Positions 8,657-16,946 of a DNA stretch of 64,000 nt are shown piece by piece. The notes under the pieces are model-generated. The model was given only the letters and a program-made list of their open reading frames with translations. It was not told where the DNA came from and ran no database searches. Location of the stretch: NCBI GenBank assembly GCA_019635315.1, contig JAHBZT010000003.1:248001-312000 (forward strand). The letters are read 5' to 3'. The stretch comes from Rubrivivax sp. Its GTDB lineage: Bacteria > Pseudomonadota > Gammaproteobacteria > Burkholderiales > Burkholderiaceae_C. Within the stretch, counting starts at the first letter, position 1. Each line of letters opens with the position of its first letter. A program made the translations under genes and the position numbers.

Positions 8657-9669
8657 GTGTCGGGCAGGCCTTGCTGGCCACGGCCGCCGGCCCCATCGCC
8701 ACCCTCGGCGGCCTGGCCGAGCGTGCCACGCGGCCGCGGCTTTCGGTGCTGATCTACCACCGCGTGCTGCGCCAAGCGGACCCGTTGTTCCCCGACGAGG
8801 TGGACGCCGCGCGCTTCGACATGCACCTGCGCCTGCTGCGCCGCCACTTCCACGTGCTGCCGCTGGGGCGGGCGCTGTCGCTGCTGAACGATGGGGCATT
8901 GCCCGCCGGCGCGGTGGCGATCACCTTCGACGACGGCTATGCCGACAACGCCGAGGTCGCGCTGCCCATTCTGCAGCGCCATGGGCTGGCGGCGACCTTC
9001 TTCGTCGCGACGGGCTTTCTCGACGGCGGTCGCATGTTCAACGACAGCGTCATCGAGTGCCTGCGCCATACGCGGCTGCAACAGGTGGATCTGGCCGAAT
9101 TCGGGCTGGGACGGCTGCCGCTGACCACGGCGGCCGAGCGCCGCGCCGCTATCGACGCGCTGCTGCCGCGCGTGAAATACCTGGGGCTGGCCGAGCGCGA
9201 GCACTTCCTGGACCAGCTGCACGCACTGACCGGCCGGCCGGCCCTGCCCGGCGACCTGATGATGCGTTCGAGGCAGGTGGTGGAACTGCACCGCGCCGGC
9301 ATGGAGATCGGCGGGCACACGGTGCACCACCCCATCCTGCGCCTGCTGCCCGAGGCGGATGCCGAACGAGAGATCCGCGCCGGCCGCGAACGCCTGCAGG
9401 CACTGACTGACGCGCCGGTGCAGGTCTTCGCCTACCCGAACGGGCAGCCGGGCAAGGACTACGGCGAGCGCGAGGTCGCGATCGTTCGCCGGCTGGGCTT
9501 CCTGGGCGCCGTGAGCACACGGCGCGGTACCGTCACCACGGCTTCGGACCGCCACCAACTGCCGCGCTTCACGCCCTGGGACCGTGCGCCGGGGCGCTGG
9601 CTGGCGCGCCTGGTGGTGACCAGGCTGCAAGGCGGGTCCACCGACGAGCCTGGTGTTGTGCAAGATTGA
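8653..9669 (+). CDS. Polysaccharide deacetylase (NodB fold)
   Basis: A 338-residue carbohydrate esterase family 4 protein. Motif 1 is TFDDGYADN with metal/catalytic aspartates at residues 93-94, and motif 2 is HTVHH with metal-binding histidines at 222 and 226. A further conserved segment FAYPNGQPGKDY lies near residue 260. The fold removes N- or O-acetyl groups from a polysaccharide with a bound divalent metal. An N-terminal hydrophobic stretch is short and not a convincing signal peptide, so the compartment is uncertain. It is translationally coupled to the ligase gene upstream and overlaps the FemAB-like gene downstream, consistent with tailoring of the same polymer. Confidence 0.87.
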   Translation: MSVGQALLATAAGPIATLGGLAERATRPRLSVLIYHRVLRQADPLFPDEVDAARFDMHLRLLRRHFHVLPLGRALSLLNDGALPAGAVAITFDDGYADNAEVALPILQRHGLAATFFVATGFLDGGRMFNDSVIECLRHTRLQQVDLAEFGLGRLPLTTAAERRAAIDALLPRVKYLGLAEREHFLDQLHALTGRPALPGDLMMRSRQVVELHRAGMEIGGHTVHHPILRLLPEADAEREIRAGRERLQALTDAPVQVFAYPNGQPGKDYGEREVAIVRRLGFLGAVSTRRGTVTTASDRHQLPRFTPWDRAPGRWLARLVVTRLQGGSTDEPGVVQD

Positions 9670-11866
9670 TCACTTGAGCGCAGACGCGAGTGATGCTGGT
9701 CGCTGGCGCGTTCATGCACTCGGCCGCGACCTCGGAGAGCACGCCGCCGCCTGGGACGCGTTGAACGCCCGCCTGTTTGGCGGTCATCCGATGCTGGACA
9801 GCCGCTTCGTCGAGGGCCTGCTGCGGCGCTTCGGCGACGGCCGCCAGCACCTGTGCGTGCTCGAGGCGCGCGAGGGCGTGCGCGGTATGTGCATCCTCCA
9901 GCGCGGAGGGCTGAGCCTGTGGAACAGCTTCGTTCCGTCGCAGGCGCAGGTAGGGCCAACGCTGCTTCGCTCGTCTGGACAATTGCCCGGACTGTTCGGC
10001 GCGCTGCCCGGCCCGGTCAACGCCATCGAACTGCTTTGCCACGATCCGCGCTATGGCGACCTGCACATGCCGGGGCCGTCGCCCATGTCGTGCATGCGGC
10101 ACGCCGTGACAATGAGCATTGCGCTCGAGGGTGGCTTCGACGCGTACTGGGCCGCGCGTTCGAAGAAGCTCCGCGACAACCTTCGCCGCTATCAGCGGCG
10201 GGCCGAGTCCGACGGCGCGGTGCCGCAGGCGCGCTGGATCGTCGATGCTTCCGCCATGGCGCAAGCCGTGGAGCGCTATGCCGCCCTCGAGGGCCGGGGT
10301 TGGAAGGGGGCTCAGGGCACCGCCTTGGGCTCCGACCCGGCGCAGCTGGCCTTCTATCGCGATTTGCTCGTCGAAGCTGCCGGCTCCGGCGCGGCGGCCG
10401 CCGTCGAGCTCTGGGTCGGGGGCCACCTGGCGGCTTCGCGACTGCTTCTGACCGGTGGTGGCATCGTTGTCGCACTGAAGACCACGCACGACGAGAACCT
10501 GCGTGAGTGGGCGCCGGGCCGCCTGCTGCTGCGCGACATGATCCAGGGAGCCTTCGAGCGCTGGCCGGGGCACTCGCTGGAGTTCTATACGAACGCCAGC
10601 CCGGACCAGCTCTCCTGGGCCGACGCCCAGCGCAGCATCGTGCATGTCAGTGTCTACTCGGACCGTTGGCGCGCCGGGTTGGCCAGCCTGCGCCGAACGT
10701 GGCGCGAGCGCGGCGGGAATCAAGCTGCGGCACACGCCGAGGGCGCCGACGCCGACAACGTGGACCGCGTGGAGTGGGTTGGTGCCGAAGCCCACCTGCC
10801 GCAACCGGCCGCGCAGCTGCTGGCGCAGGCGGAGCTGGAGCACTTTCAGTTCGGGCGCGAGTGGTACGCGCTGTTCGCCCGGACCGTGGCGGCGGGCTCG
10901 GACCAGGCCGTGCTGGCTGTCGCCAGCCGGGCCAGCCTGCCTGTGGCCGTGCTGCCGCTCAACCTGTCGCCCGCTCTCGCGCGGCTGGGCGGCAACGTCG
11001 GTGGCCTGGCCAACTATTACAGCGCCCGCTACGGCCCGGCGCTGGCGGCAGACACCATCGGCGTCGATCTCCTGCCGGCACTCGACCAGATGCGCGCAAG
11101 AACTGGTGCCGCGCCCGAACTGCATTTCGCACCCATGGCGCCGGAGTCGCGCGGCTACCATGTCCTGCGCTCCGGTCTCGCCGCCGCCGGCTACGCCGTC
11201 CACGACTACTTCGCCCACGGCAACTGGTACCTGCCGGTCAGGGGCACCTGGTCGGACTACCTGGCCAGCCGCCCGGGTGCGCTGCGCAGCACCATCGCGC
11301 GCATGTCGCGGCGCATCGCCGCGCAGGGCGGGCGCATCGAGATCGTCACCGCGGCCGACGAGGTGCCGCGCGCGGCCGCCGCCTACGAGCGCGTGTATGC
11401 GCGCAGCTGGAAGAGGGCCGAGCCGGTGCCGGCCTTCATGCGCGAGCTGATGGCCTGGACCGCCGGCCGCGGCTGGCTGCGCCTGGGCCTGGTCTGGGTG
11501 GGCGAGGTGCCGGTGGCTGCCCAGGTGTGGATCGTGGCCCACGGCCGCGCCGCCATCTACAAGCTGGCCTACGACGAAGCCTGGGGCCACCTGGCGCCGG
11601 GCACCGTGCTGTCGGCGCAGCTGATGGAGCACGCAATGGACGTGGACCGCGTGCACGAGGTCGACTACCTGGTCGGTGACGACCCGTACAAGCGCGACTG
11701 GATGACCCACCGCCGCGAACGCCGCGGCCTGGTGGCCTACGACCTGTCCACCTGGCGCGGCCGCTGGCTGGCCGCCCGGGCTACCGCCACCGGCTGGTTG
11801 CGGGCACGCTGGCCCGTGGCACGCGGGACCGAACGTGGCCTGCGGGATGCCGGTGCCGTGCGGTGA
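9653..11866 (+). CDS. Tandem FemAB/GNAT-like (BioF2-like acetyltransferase) double-domain protein
   Basis: A 737-residue protein made of two successive GNAT/FemAB-like (Acetyltransf_6) modules, about residues 1-345 and 370-737. Each module shows the landmark basic helix before the acetyl-binding core, SKKLRDNLRRYQRR in the first and GALRSTIARMSRRI in the second, and an ALKTTHDE or YKLAYDEA strand later. The family transfers amino-acyl or acyl groups, and such genes are frequent in exosortase A loci. The GTG start overlaps the deacetylase gene by 17 bases; TTG codons at 9656 and 9674 are alternatives. It is the last gene of the rightward operon, 15 bases from a convergent neighbour. A single-module relative is encoded at 26855-28003. 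Confidence 0.78.
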   Translation: MLCKIDHLSADASDAGRWRVHALGRDLGEHAAAWDALNARLFGGHPMLDSRFVEGLLRRFGDGRQHLCVLEAREGVRGMCILQRGGLSLWNSFVPSQAQVGPTLLRSSGQLPGLFGALPGPVNAIELLCHDPRYGDLHMPGPSPMSCMRHAVTMSIALEGGFDAYWAARSKKLRDNLRRYQRRAESDGAVPQARWIVDASAMAQAVERYAALEGRGWKGAQGTALGSDPAQLAFYRDLLVEAAGSGAAAAVELWVGGHLAASRLLLTGGGIVVALKTTHDENLREWAPGRLLLRDMIQGAFERWPGHSLEFYTNASPDQLSWADAQRSIVHVSVYSDRWRAGLASLRRTWRERGGNQAAAHAEGADADNVDRVEWVGAEAHLPQPAAQLLAQAELEHFQFGREWYALFARTVAAGSDQAVLAVASRASLPVAVLPLNLSPALARLGGNVGGLANYYSARYGPALAADTIGVDLLPALDQMRARTGAAPELHFAPMAPESRGYHVLRSGLAAAGYAVHDYFAHGNWYLPVRGTWSDYLASRPGALRSTIARMSRRIAAQGGRIEIVTAADEVPRAAAAYERVYARSWKRAEPVPAFMRELMAWTAGRGWLRLGLVWVGEVPVAAQVWIVAHGRAAIYKLAYDEAWGHLAPGTVLSAQLMEHAMDVDRVHEVDYLVGDDPYKRDWMTHRRERRGLVAYDLSTWRGRWLAARATATGWLRARWPVARGTERGLRDAGAVR

Positions 11867-11881
11867 CGGAGCGGGCCAGGC

Positions 11882-12868
11882 TCAGGCGCGCGGTCGCCAG
11901 CCCAGCAGGGCGGCCGCAGCCACTGCAGGCGGCCGCAGCCAGCCCGGCTTCATGCGCCACGCGCGCATCAGCGAGCGCAGGGCAACGCGGCGGCTGCGGT
12001 GCTGCAGGTGGTGCAATGCGAATTGCAGGTGGTAGCGGGCAAGGCGTTCACGGAAAATCTGCCCCGGCACGGCGCGCCCGTCGGCGCTGGCCAGGCCCCA
12101 GCGCGCTGCGGCATCCTCGAGCAGTCGGGTGCGGTAGTCCACCGGCCGCAGCACCCTGTTGCCCTGGTGCGGGTGCTGCCGGTACAGCGTGGAGACTCGG
12201 TCGAGCTTGACGAACGGGACCTCGCGCGAGAGCTTGAGCCACAGGTCCCAGTCCTCGGAGTACGGCAGCGCGACGTCGAAGCCGCCGCTGCGCTCGAAGG
12301 CCTCGCGCCGGATCATCGCGGTGCTCGTCAGCGCCCAGCAGTCCAGCAAAAACTGGTGGTAGATCCAGCCGGAAAACTCCGGGTCGTGGCGCGGCGTACC
12401 GTCGTCTGCGGGCGCCAGCGTCTGCGCGGGCGGAAACGCCCCGTCTTCCGACAGCCAGAGCGCAAACGAGGTGAAGACGACACCGGCCTCGGGGCAGGCT
12501 TCGAAGGCCTCGATCTGGCGACGCAGCTTCCACGGGAACCAGACGTCGTCGTGGTCCAGAAAGCAGACGAACTGCCCGCGGCTGGCCTGGAAGCCCTGGT
12601 TGCGCGCCACGCACACGCCCTGGTTGCGCTGGCGCAGCAGCGTGACCGGCGCACCGTAGCCGGCCACGATCTCGGGTGTGCGGTCGCTGGAGCCGTCGTC
12701 GACGACGATCACCTCCAGCGGCCGGTGGGTCTGCGCCATCACCGAATCCAACGTCTGCGCGATCCAGCGTTCGCAGTTGTAGGTGGGGATCACCACGCTG
12801 ACCAGCGGGCCTCCAGGCGCTCCGGGCGTGCCCGGGGTGCCCGGCACCTGCGTCTCGTGCGGGCCCAT
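11882..12868 (-). CDS. Glycosyltransferase family 2
   Basis: A 328-residue inverting GT-A glycosyltransferase. The N-terminal strand VSVVIPTYNCERWIAQTL, the nucleotide-contacting VVDDGSSDRT, the metal-binding FLDHDD motif and the acceptor-site EDWDLWLKL segment are all present and ordered as expected. A short proline/glycine-rich leader precedes the domain. The ATG shares one base with the stop of the asparagine-synthase-like gene upstream, so they are co-translated; a longer in-frame extension lies inside that gene and is rejected. It is the last gene of the leftward operon and would extend the EPS repeat unit in the cytoplasm. Donor and acceptor are unknown. Confidence 0.88.
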   Translation of the reverse strand: MGPHETQVPGTPGTPGAPGGPLVSVVIPTYNCERWIAQTLDSVMAQTHRPLEVIVVDDGSSDRTPEIVAGYGAPVTLLRQRNQGVCVARNQGFQASRGQFVCFLDHDDVWFPWKLRRQIEAFEACPEAGVVFTSFALWLSEDGAFPPAQTLAPADDGTPRHDPEFSGWIYHQFLLDCWALTSTAMIRREAFERSGGFDVALPYSEDWDLWLKLSREVPFVKLDRVSTLYRQHPHQGNRVLRPVDYRTRLLEDAAARWGLASADGRAVPGQIFRERLARYHLQFALHHLQHRSRRVALRSLMRAWRMKPGWLRPPAVAAAALLGWRPRA

Positions 12869-14502
12869 CACGAGTCCATCGTCCAGCGCGGCGCGTGAAC
12901 GCGCAGCCACTGCTCCAGCATCATCAGGATCCACACCATCTCGCCGTAGTAGCCGGGGTGGGCGGGCAGCAGCTCTTCCAGCAGCGTGCGCACGTAGGCC
13001 GGCCGCACGACGCCGCGGGTGGCGAAGGAACGCACCGAGTCCTCGGCCAGCGCGCGCAGGCCCGGGTCGCGCAGCGCCCACACGCCGAACGGCAGGCCGA
13101 AGCCCTTCTTCTGCTTGGCGATGATCTCGGCAGGCAGGAAGTCGCGCAGCGCTTCCTTGAAGAACCAGCGCAGGCGCGAGCGCCTGAGCTTGTACGAAGG
13201 CGGCAGGCGCAGCGACAGCGCCAGCAGCCGTTCGTCCAGCAACGGAAAGCCCACGTCCACGCCGGCCAGCCGGCAGGCGCCGCGCACCTTGGGCAGGTCG
13301 GACTCCGCCAGCGTATAGCGCCAGTCGAAGGCCAGCATGCGGTCGACGTCGTTGTCCGCCTCGGCCCGGGCCCACACCTCGCGCTGCAGCTGCTCCGGCA
13401 GCTGCGGCTGCACGGCAGCCCTGAAGCCTGGGGTGAGCACGGTGTCCAGCCCCTGGCGCAGCAGCAGGTTGTACAGCTGCAGCCGGTCGGGCAGCGGGAC
13501 CTGCGCGTCGCGCACGTAGTTGCCGCCTCGGCGCAGCAGGCGAACATGCTCCGCGCCGGGCAGGCGCAGCAGGGGTTCGATCAGTCCGCGGCGCAGGGCG
13601 GCCGGCACGCGCGCGTAGTGGCCGTAGAGCTGCTGGGTGGCGTAGCGTGCGTTGCCGCCGAAGAGCTCGTCACCGCCGTCGCCGGCCAGCAGGCGCTGCA
13701 CGCCGTCTGCCCGCGCCTGGGCTGCGCAGCACCAGGCCGGCAGCGCGGAGGAGTTGCCGAAGGGCTGGTCGAAGGCCGCCGCCACCTGCGCGATGCCCTG
13801 CACCAGATCCTGCGGCGTCACGTAGTACTCGTGGTGCTGGGCGCCGAAGTGCCGGGCCGCGATGCGCGCGAAGGCCATCTCGTCGTAGCCCTCGGCGTCG
13901 AAGCCGATCGAATAGGTGTGCACGCTGCCGGCGACCTGCTGGATGAGCCCGGTCACCGTGGAACTGTCGGTGCCGCCGCTGAGGAAGCATGCCGGCGTGC
14001 CCGTGCGCAGCTGCGCCTGCACCGCAGCACGCAGGGCCTCGCGAAATTCGTCGCGCAGGGCGCCGAAGTCCGGGCGCGGGTCGGGGCGGAACTGCGGCTG
14101 CCAGTACGGTGCCACCGTCACCTGGCTGCCTTCGGCCACCACGCAGTGCCCGGGCGGCACGCGGTGCACGTCGCGGAAGATGGTGCGCGGCGAAGGGATG
14201 GCGTGGAAGAACAGGTAGTCGAAGACCGCCTGCGGGTCGATCTCGGTCGCGCCCAGCGCGTTGGCGCTTTCCGCATGGCGCAGGCGCCCGCCCTCGACCC
14301 GCCAGCACAGGGTCTGGGCGGCGAAGCGGTCGACCGCCAGCGCGACGCGCCCGTCGGGCAGCGTGGCCGCCAGCGCAAAGTCGCCCTGGGTGGCGGCGGC
14401 GGCTTCGGCCGGGCCCAGCCGGGCGGCTGCCGCGGCCCAGTCGGCCTGGCCGGTGGGTAGGCGAGGCGAGCCCAGGCTCAGTGCAGGAGTGGTCTCTGTC
14501 AT
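12868..14502 (-). CDS. Asparagine synthase-like amidotransferase with degenerate glutaminase domain
   Basis: A 544-residue AsnB-family protein. The synthetase half is intact, with the PP-loop CFLSGGTDSST near residue 190, LLAGDGGDELFGG near residue 285 and the C-terminal KQKKGFGLPFG. The N-terminal class II glutaminase half is short and begins MTETTPAL, so the essential Cys at position 2 is absent; the 33 codons in frame upstream do not restore it. It therefore probably uses free ammonia or another amine, or acts as an amino-ligase. Family members in exosortase A EPS clusters are annotated as amidotransferases, and my recollection is that one is needed for flocculation in Zoogloea. It precedes the GT2 gene with a one-base overlap. 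Confidence 0.82.
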   Translation of the reverse strand: MTETTPALSLGSPRLPTGQADWAAAAARLGPAEAAAATQGDFALAATLPDGRVALAVDRFAAQTLCWRVEGGRLRHAESANALGATEIDPQAVFDYLFFHAIPSPRTIFRDVHRVPPGHCVVAEGSQVTVAPYWQPQFRPDPRPDFGALRDEFREALRAAVQAQLRTGTPACFLSGGTDSSTVTGLIQQVAGSVHTYSIGFDAEGYDEMAFARIAARHFGAQHHEYYVTPQDLVQGIAQVAAAFDQPFGNSSALPAWCCAAQARADGVQRLLAGDGGDELFGGNARYATQQLYGHYARVPAALRRGLIEPLLRLPGAEHVRLLRRGGNYVRDAQVPLPDRLQLYNLLLRQGLDTVLTPGFRAAVQPQLPEQLQREVWARAEADNDVDRMLAFDWRYTLAESDLPKVRGACRLAGVDVGFPLLDERLLALSLRLPPSYKLRRSRLRWFFKEALRDFLPAEIIAKQKKGFGLPFGVWALRDPGLRALAEDSVRSFATRGVVRPAYVRTLLEELLPAHPGYYGEMVWILMMLEQWLRVHAPRWTMDS

Positions 14503-14631
14503 CGTTTTCGCGGGGGCCGCGGGGGGCGGGTCTCGGCAAACGCGCAGTGTCGCCGCAAGCGCCGCAGCGGGCGGTGCCGTGGCCGTGCCGGAGCCGTGCA
14601 TATCTCTTCGTTTGGCCTTGTGCGTGGTGGC

Positions 14632-16080
14632 TCAGGCACTGCCTGGGCGGCGCAGGGCGCGCCGCATCAGCGCCGCCAGCTCGTCCCACAGGCGATGGCG
14701 CATCAGGCGCAGGCCGAGCAGCCAGGACAGCGCGGCATAGGACCCGCCGGCCAGCGCCCACTTCACGAAGTTGGCCTCCGAAGGCGGAAGCCGCCAGGCC
14801 GCCAGGGCCAGCGGGCCCACGGTGAGCAGCGTCAGCAACAGGCTGGGCAGGCAGGCGCGGGCCAGCGCCCCGACCCGGATGTCGAGCACGCGCAGGTGCC
14901 GCGTGGCCAGCAGCGCGTTGCACGCGGCCGCAGCCACCAGGCCCCAGCACGCCCCGGCCAGGCCGAAGGGCACCACCGCGGCCAGGCCCAGCACCTTCAG
15001 CCCGAAGAACTGGAGCTGCATCACGCTGGCCTGGCGGGCGCGGCCGTCGGCCAGCAGTGCCTCGCGCGCCAGCAGGAACAGCAGGTCGATGGCACCGGCC
15101 AGGCACAGCAGCTGCGCCAGCGGCACCGCGGCCAGCCACTGCGGCCCATAGACGATGCGGATGGCCGCGAGGGCCATCACGGCGATGCAGCCCAGGAAGG
15201 GCCAGCCCAGCGCGGTGAGCAGCGACACGCTCAGCGTGTAGGCCGGGGCCAGCGCGCCCTTCTGCCGGCCCTGCTGCGCGAAATAGGGCAGGCAGACCTG
15301 CATCAGCGGGTTCATCGTCAGGCGATTGAACATCTCCAGCAGCCCGTTGGCCCGGCTGAACAGACCCACATCGGCCGCGCCCTGTGCGCGGCCGATGATC
15401 AGCTCGGGAGCCCCCCGGCCCAGCGTACTCAGGAGGTACATCGCGCTGGTGAACTTGCCGAAGTGGAAGGCCTCGCCAATGCCGCGCAGTGCCGGCCAGC
15501 GGGGCAGGCTGGAAGGGCGGAACCAAAGCGTCGCGGAGACGACCACGACGATGCTGGCCAGCGAACTCCAGGCCAGGCTCATGTAGCCGAAGCCCTGGAA
15601 CGCAAGCGTCACCGCCACCACGAAGCCGGTGACGTTGGACAGGGCGTTGCAGATGACGATGGGGCGGTAGTTCAGCTCGCGCCGGAACCAGGCCATCGTG
15701 ATGGCCCCGAACGGCACTATCAGGAACGTGATCGCCTGCACAAGCATGACGTGGCCGACACCCGGCTCGCCGTAGAAGCGCGCTGCCAGCGGCGACAGCG
15801 TGGCCAGCGACGCCGCCATCGACCACGAGACGATGATGTTCAGTGCGAAGGCGGCACGGATCTTGTCCGTCGTGAGGTCCCGTGCCTGTATCAGGTACTC
15901 CGCGACACCGAAGTCGCGGAAGGTGCTTGCGAGCGCGGCGAATACGGCTGCGATGGCGAAAACGCCCACCTCCGCCGGCGTCAGCAGACGGGAAATGATC
16001 ACGGTGCTCGCCAGCTGCAGGACGACGGCGAGGTAGTTGTCGGCCGCCGACAGCAGCAGCGACTGACGGACGCGTGTCAC
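14632..16080 (-). CDS. Oligosaccharide flippase (Wzx/TuaB-like, MOP superfamily)
   Basis: A 482-residue polytopic membrane protein with twelve to fourteen predicted helices. The opening helix and loop VIISRLLTPAEVGVFAIA and the short RDFGVAEYLIQ motif are typical of Wzx/WzxC lipopolysaccharide and capsule flippases. It should move undecaprenyl-pyrophosphate-linked repeat units across the inner membrane. The GTG start overlaps the TPR gene's stop in a GTGA arrangement. Together with the ligase/polymerase at 7310-8656 it points to a Wzx/Wzy-type export route. The gap of 129 bases to the downstream asparagine-synthase-like gene contains no obvious gene. Confidence 0.9.
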   Translation of the reverse strand: MTRVRQSLLLSAADNYLAVVLQLASTVIISRLLTPAEVGVFAIAAVFAALASTFRDFGVAEYLIQARDLTTDKIRAAFALNIIVSWSMAASLATLSPLAARFYGEPGVGHVMLVQAITFLIVPFGAITMAWFRRELNYRPIVICNALSNVTGFVVAVTLAFQGFGYMSLAWSSLASIVVVVSATLWFRPSSLPRWPALRGIGEAFHFGKFTSAMYLLSTLGRGAPELIIGRAQGAADVGLFSRANGLLEMFNRLTMNPLMQVCLPYFAQQGRQKGALAPAYTLSVSLLTALGWPFLGCIAVMALAAIRIVYGPQWLAAVPLAQLLCLAGAIDLLFLLAREALLADGRARQASVMQLQFFGLKVLGLAAVVPFGLAGACWGLVAAAACNALLATRHLRVLDIRVGALARACLPSLLLTLLTVGPLALAAWRLPPSEANFVKWALAGGSYAALSWLLGLRLMRHRLWDELAALMRRALRRPGSA

Positions 16081-16739
16081 TTCACTGTGGCATTCGTCGC
16101 CTGCCGATTCACCGCGGGCCGTGCGGCGCTGCCCCGGCGCGACAAGGCGGCCTTCGCGGCGCTCAGTTCGGGATGGTCGGGAAGAATCGCCAGGCCTTCG
16201 TCGAGCACCTGGATGGCTGCGTCGCGCTTGCCCAGGCGTGCCTGCAGTGCAGCCAGGCGCGTGTAGGCGGGCCAGTAGTCGGGCTTGGCACGGCGCGACA
16301 GTTCGAAGGATTCCATCGCCTGCACCGGCAGCCCGAGCTTCTCGTAGTAGTCGCCATTGCGCAGCAGCAACTCAGGCGCGAGCACGAAGTCCGCAGGGGA
16401 GTTGCGCAGGACATAGTTGACGTCGTCGATCGCACGGTGCAGCAGGTGTTCTCGCGCGGCCCGGCCTACACCCGGCGCTTCCGCGCGGCTCGCGTTGATC
16501 AGCGCCCAGCAATAGTGGTGCACGGCCCAGAAACCCGGGCCCATGCGCGCAATCCATGGCTGCTGGCTCGGCAGTGGTCCGCTGGGGAAGCCGCCTTCCG
16601 CGAAGGATTGCGTGACCGGGCAGTACTCCGGCAGGCGGGCGAGTTCGCCGGGGCCGACGTTAGGCGGCATCTGTGCTTGCGCAGGGCCTGCTGCCATCGC
16701 GAGCCAAATCGGCAGGATGAAGTTCAGCAGTCGAAGCAT
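16077..16739 (-). CDS. Exported TPR-repeat protein
   Basis: A 220-residue protein. Residues 1-23 form a signal peptide (MLRLLNFILPIWLAMAAG then AQAQ), which selects this ATG over longer in-frame starts lacking one. The C-terminal third contains two or three tetratricopeptide-like helices, recognisable from PDYWPAYTRLAALQARLG and [18 protein letters not shown]. The middle carries conserved aromatic and Cys residues. TPR proteins are common scaffolds in EPS export complexes. It is encoded directly ahead of, and overlapping, the flippase gene, which supports a periplasmic role near that transporter. No enzymatic motif is visible. Confidence 0.75.
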   Translation of the reverse strand: MLRLLNFILPIWLAMAAGPAQAQMPPNVGPGELARLPEYCPVTQSFAEGGFPSGPLPSQQPWIARMGPGFWAVHHYCWALINASRAEAPGVGRAAREHLLHRAIDDVNYVLRNSPADFVLAPELLLRNGDYYEKLGLPVQAMESFELSRRAKPDYWPAYTRLAALQARLGKRDAAIQVLDEGLAILPDHPELSAAKAALSRRGSAARPAVNRQATNATVK

Positions 16740-16946
16740 CGGCAAGGGAGACAGCGTCGCAGTCTTCGGTCCAACATGTCGGTCAACCTCCGACTTTTTG
16801 GCCCGGGAAATGTAACCCACGGTCAAGTGCGCCATGAGAGCCAACGCGGCACTCTGGCCCGGCGAGCGTGAACGACGACCGCGCTGTCTCCGGGATCTGC
16901 GATGTAGCGCCCACTCCCCGGGGTTCGCCGTGCGGTGCAAGTCGCG

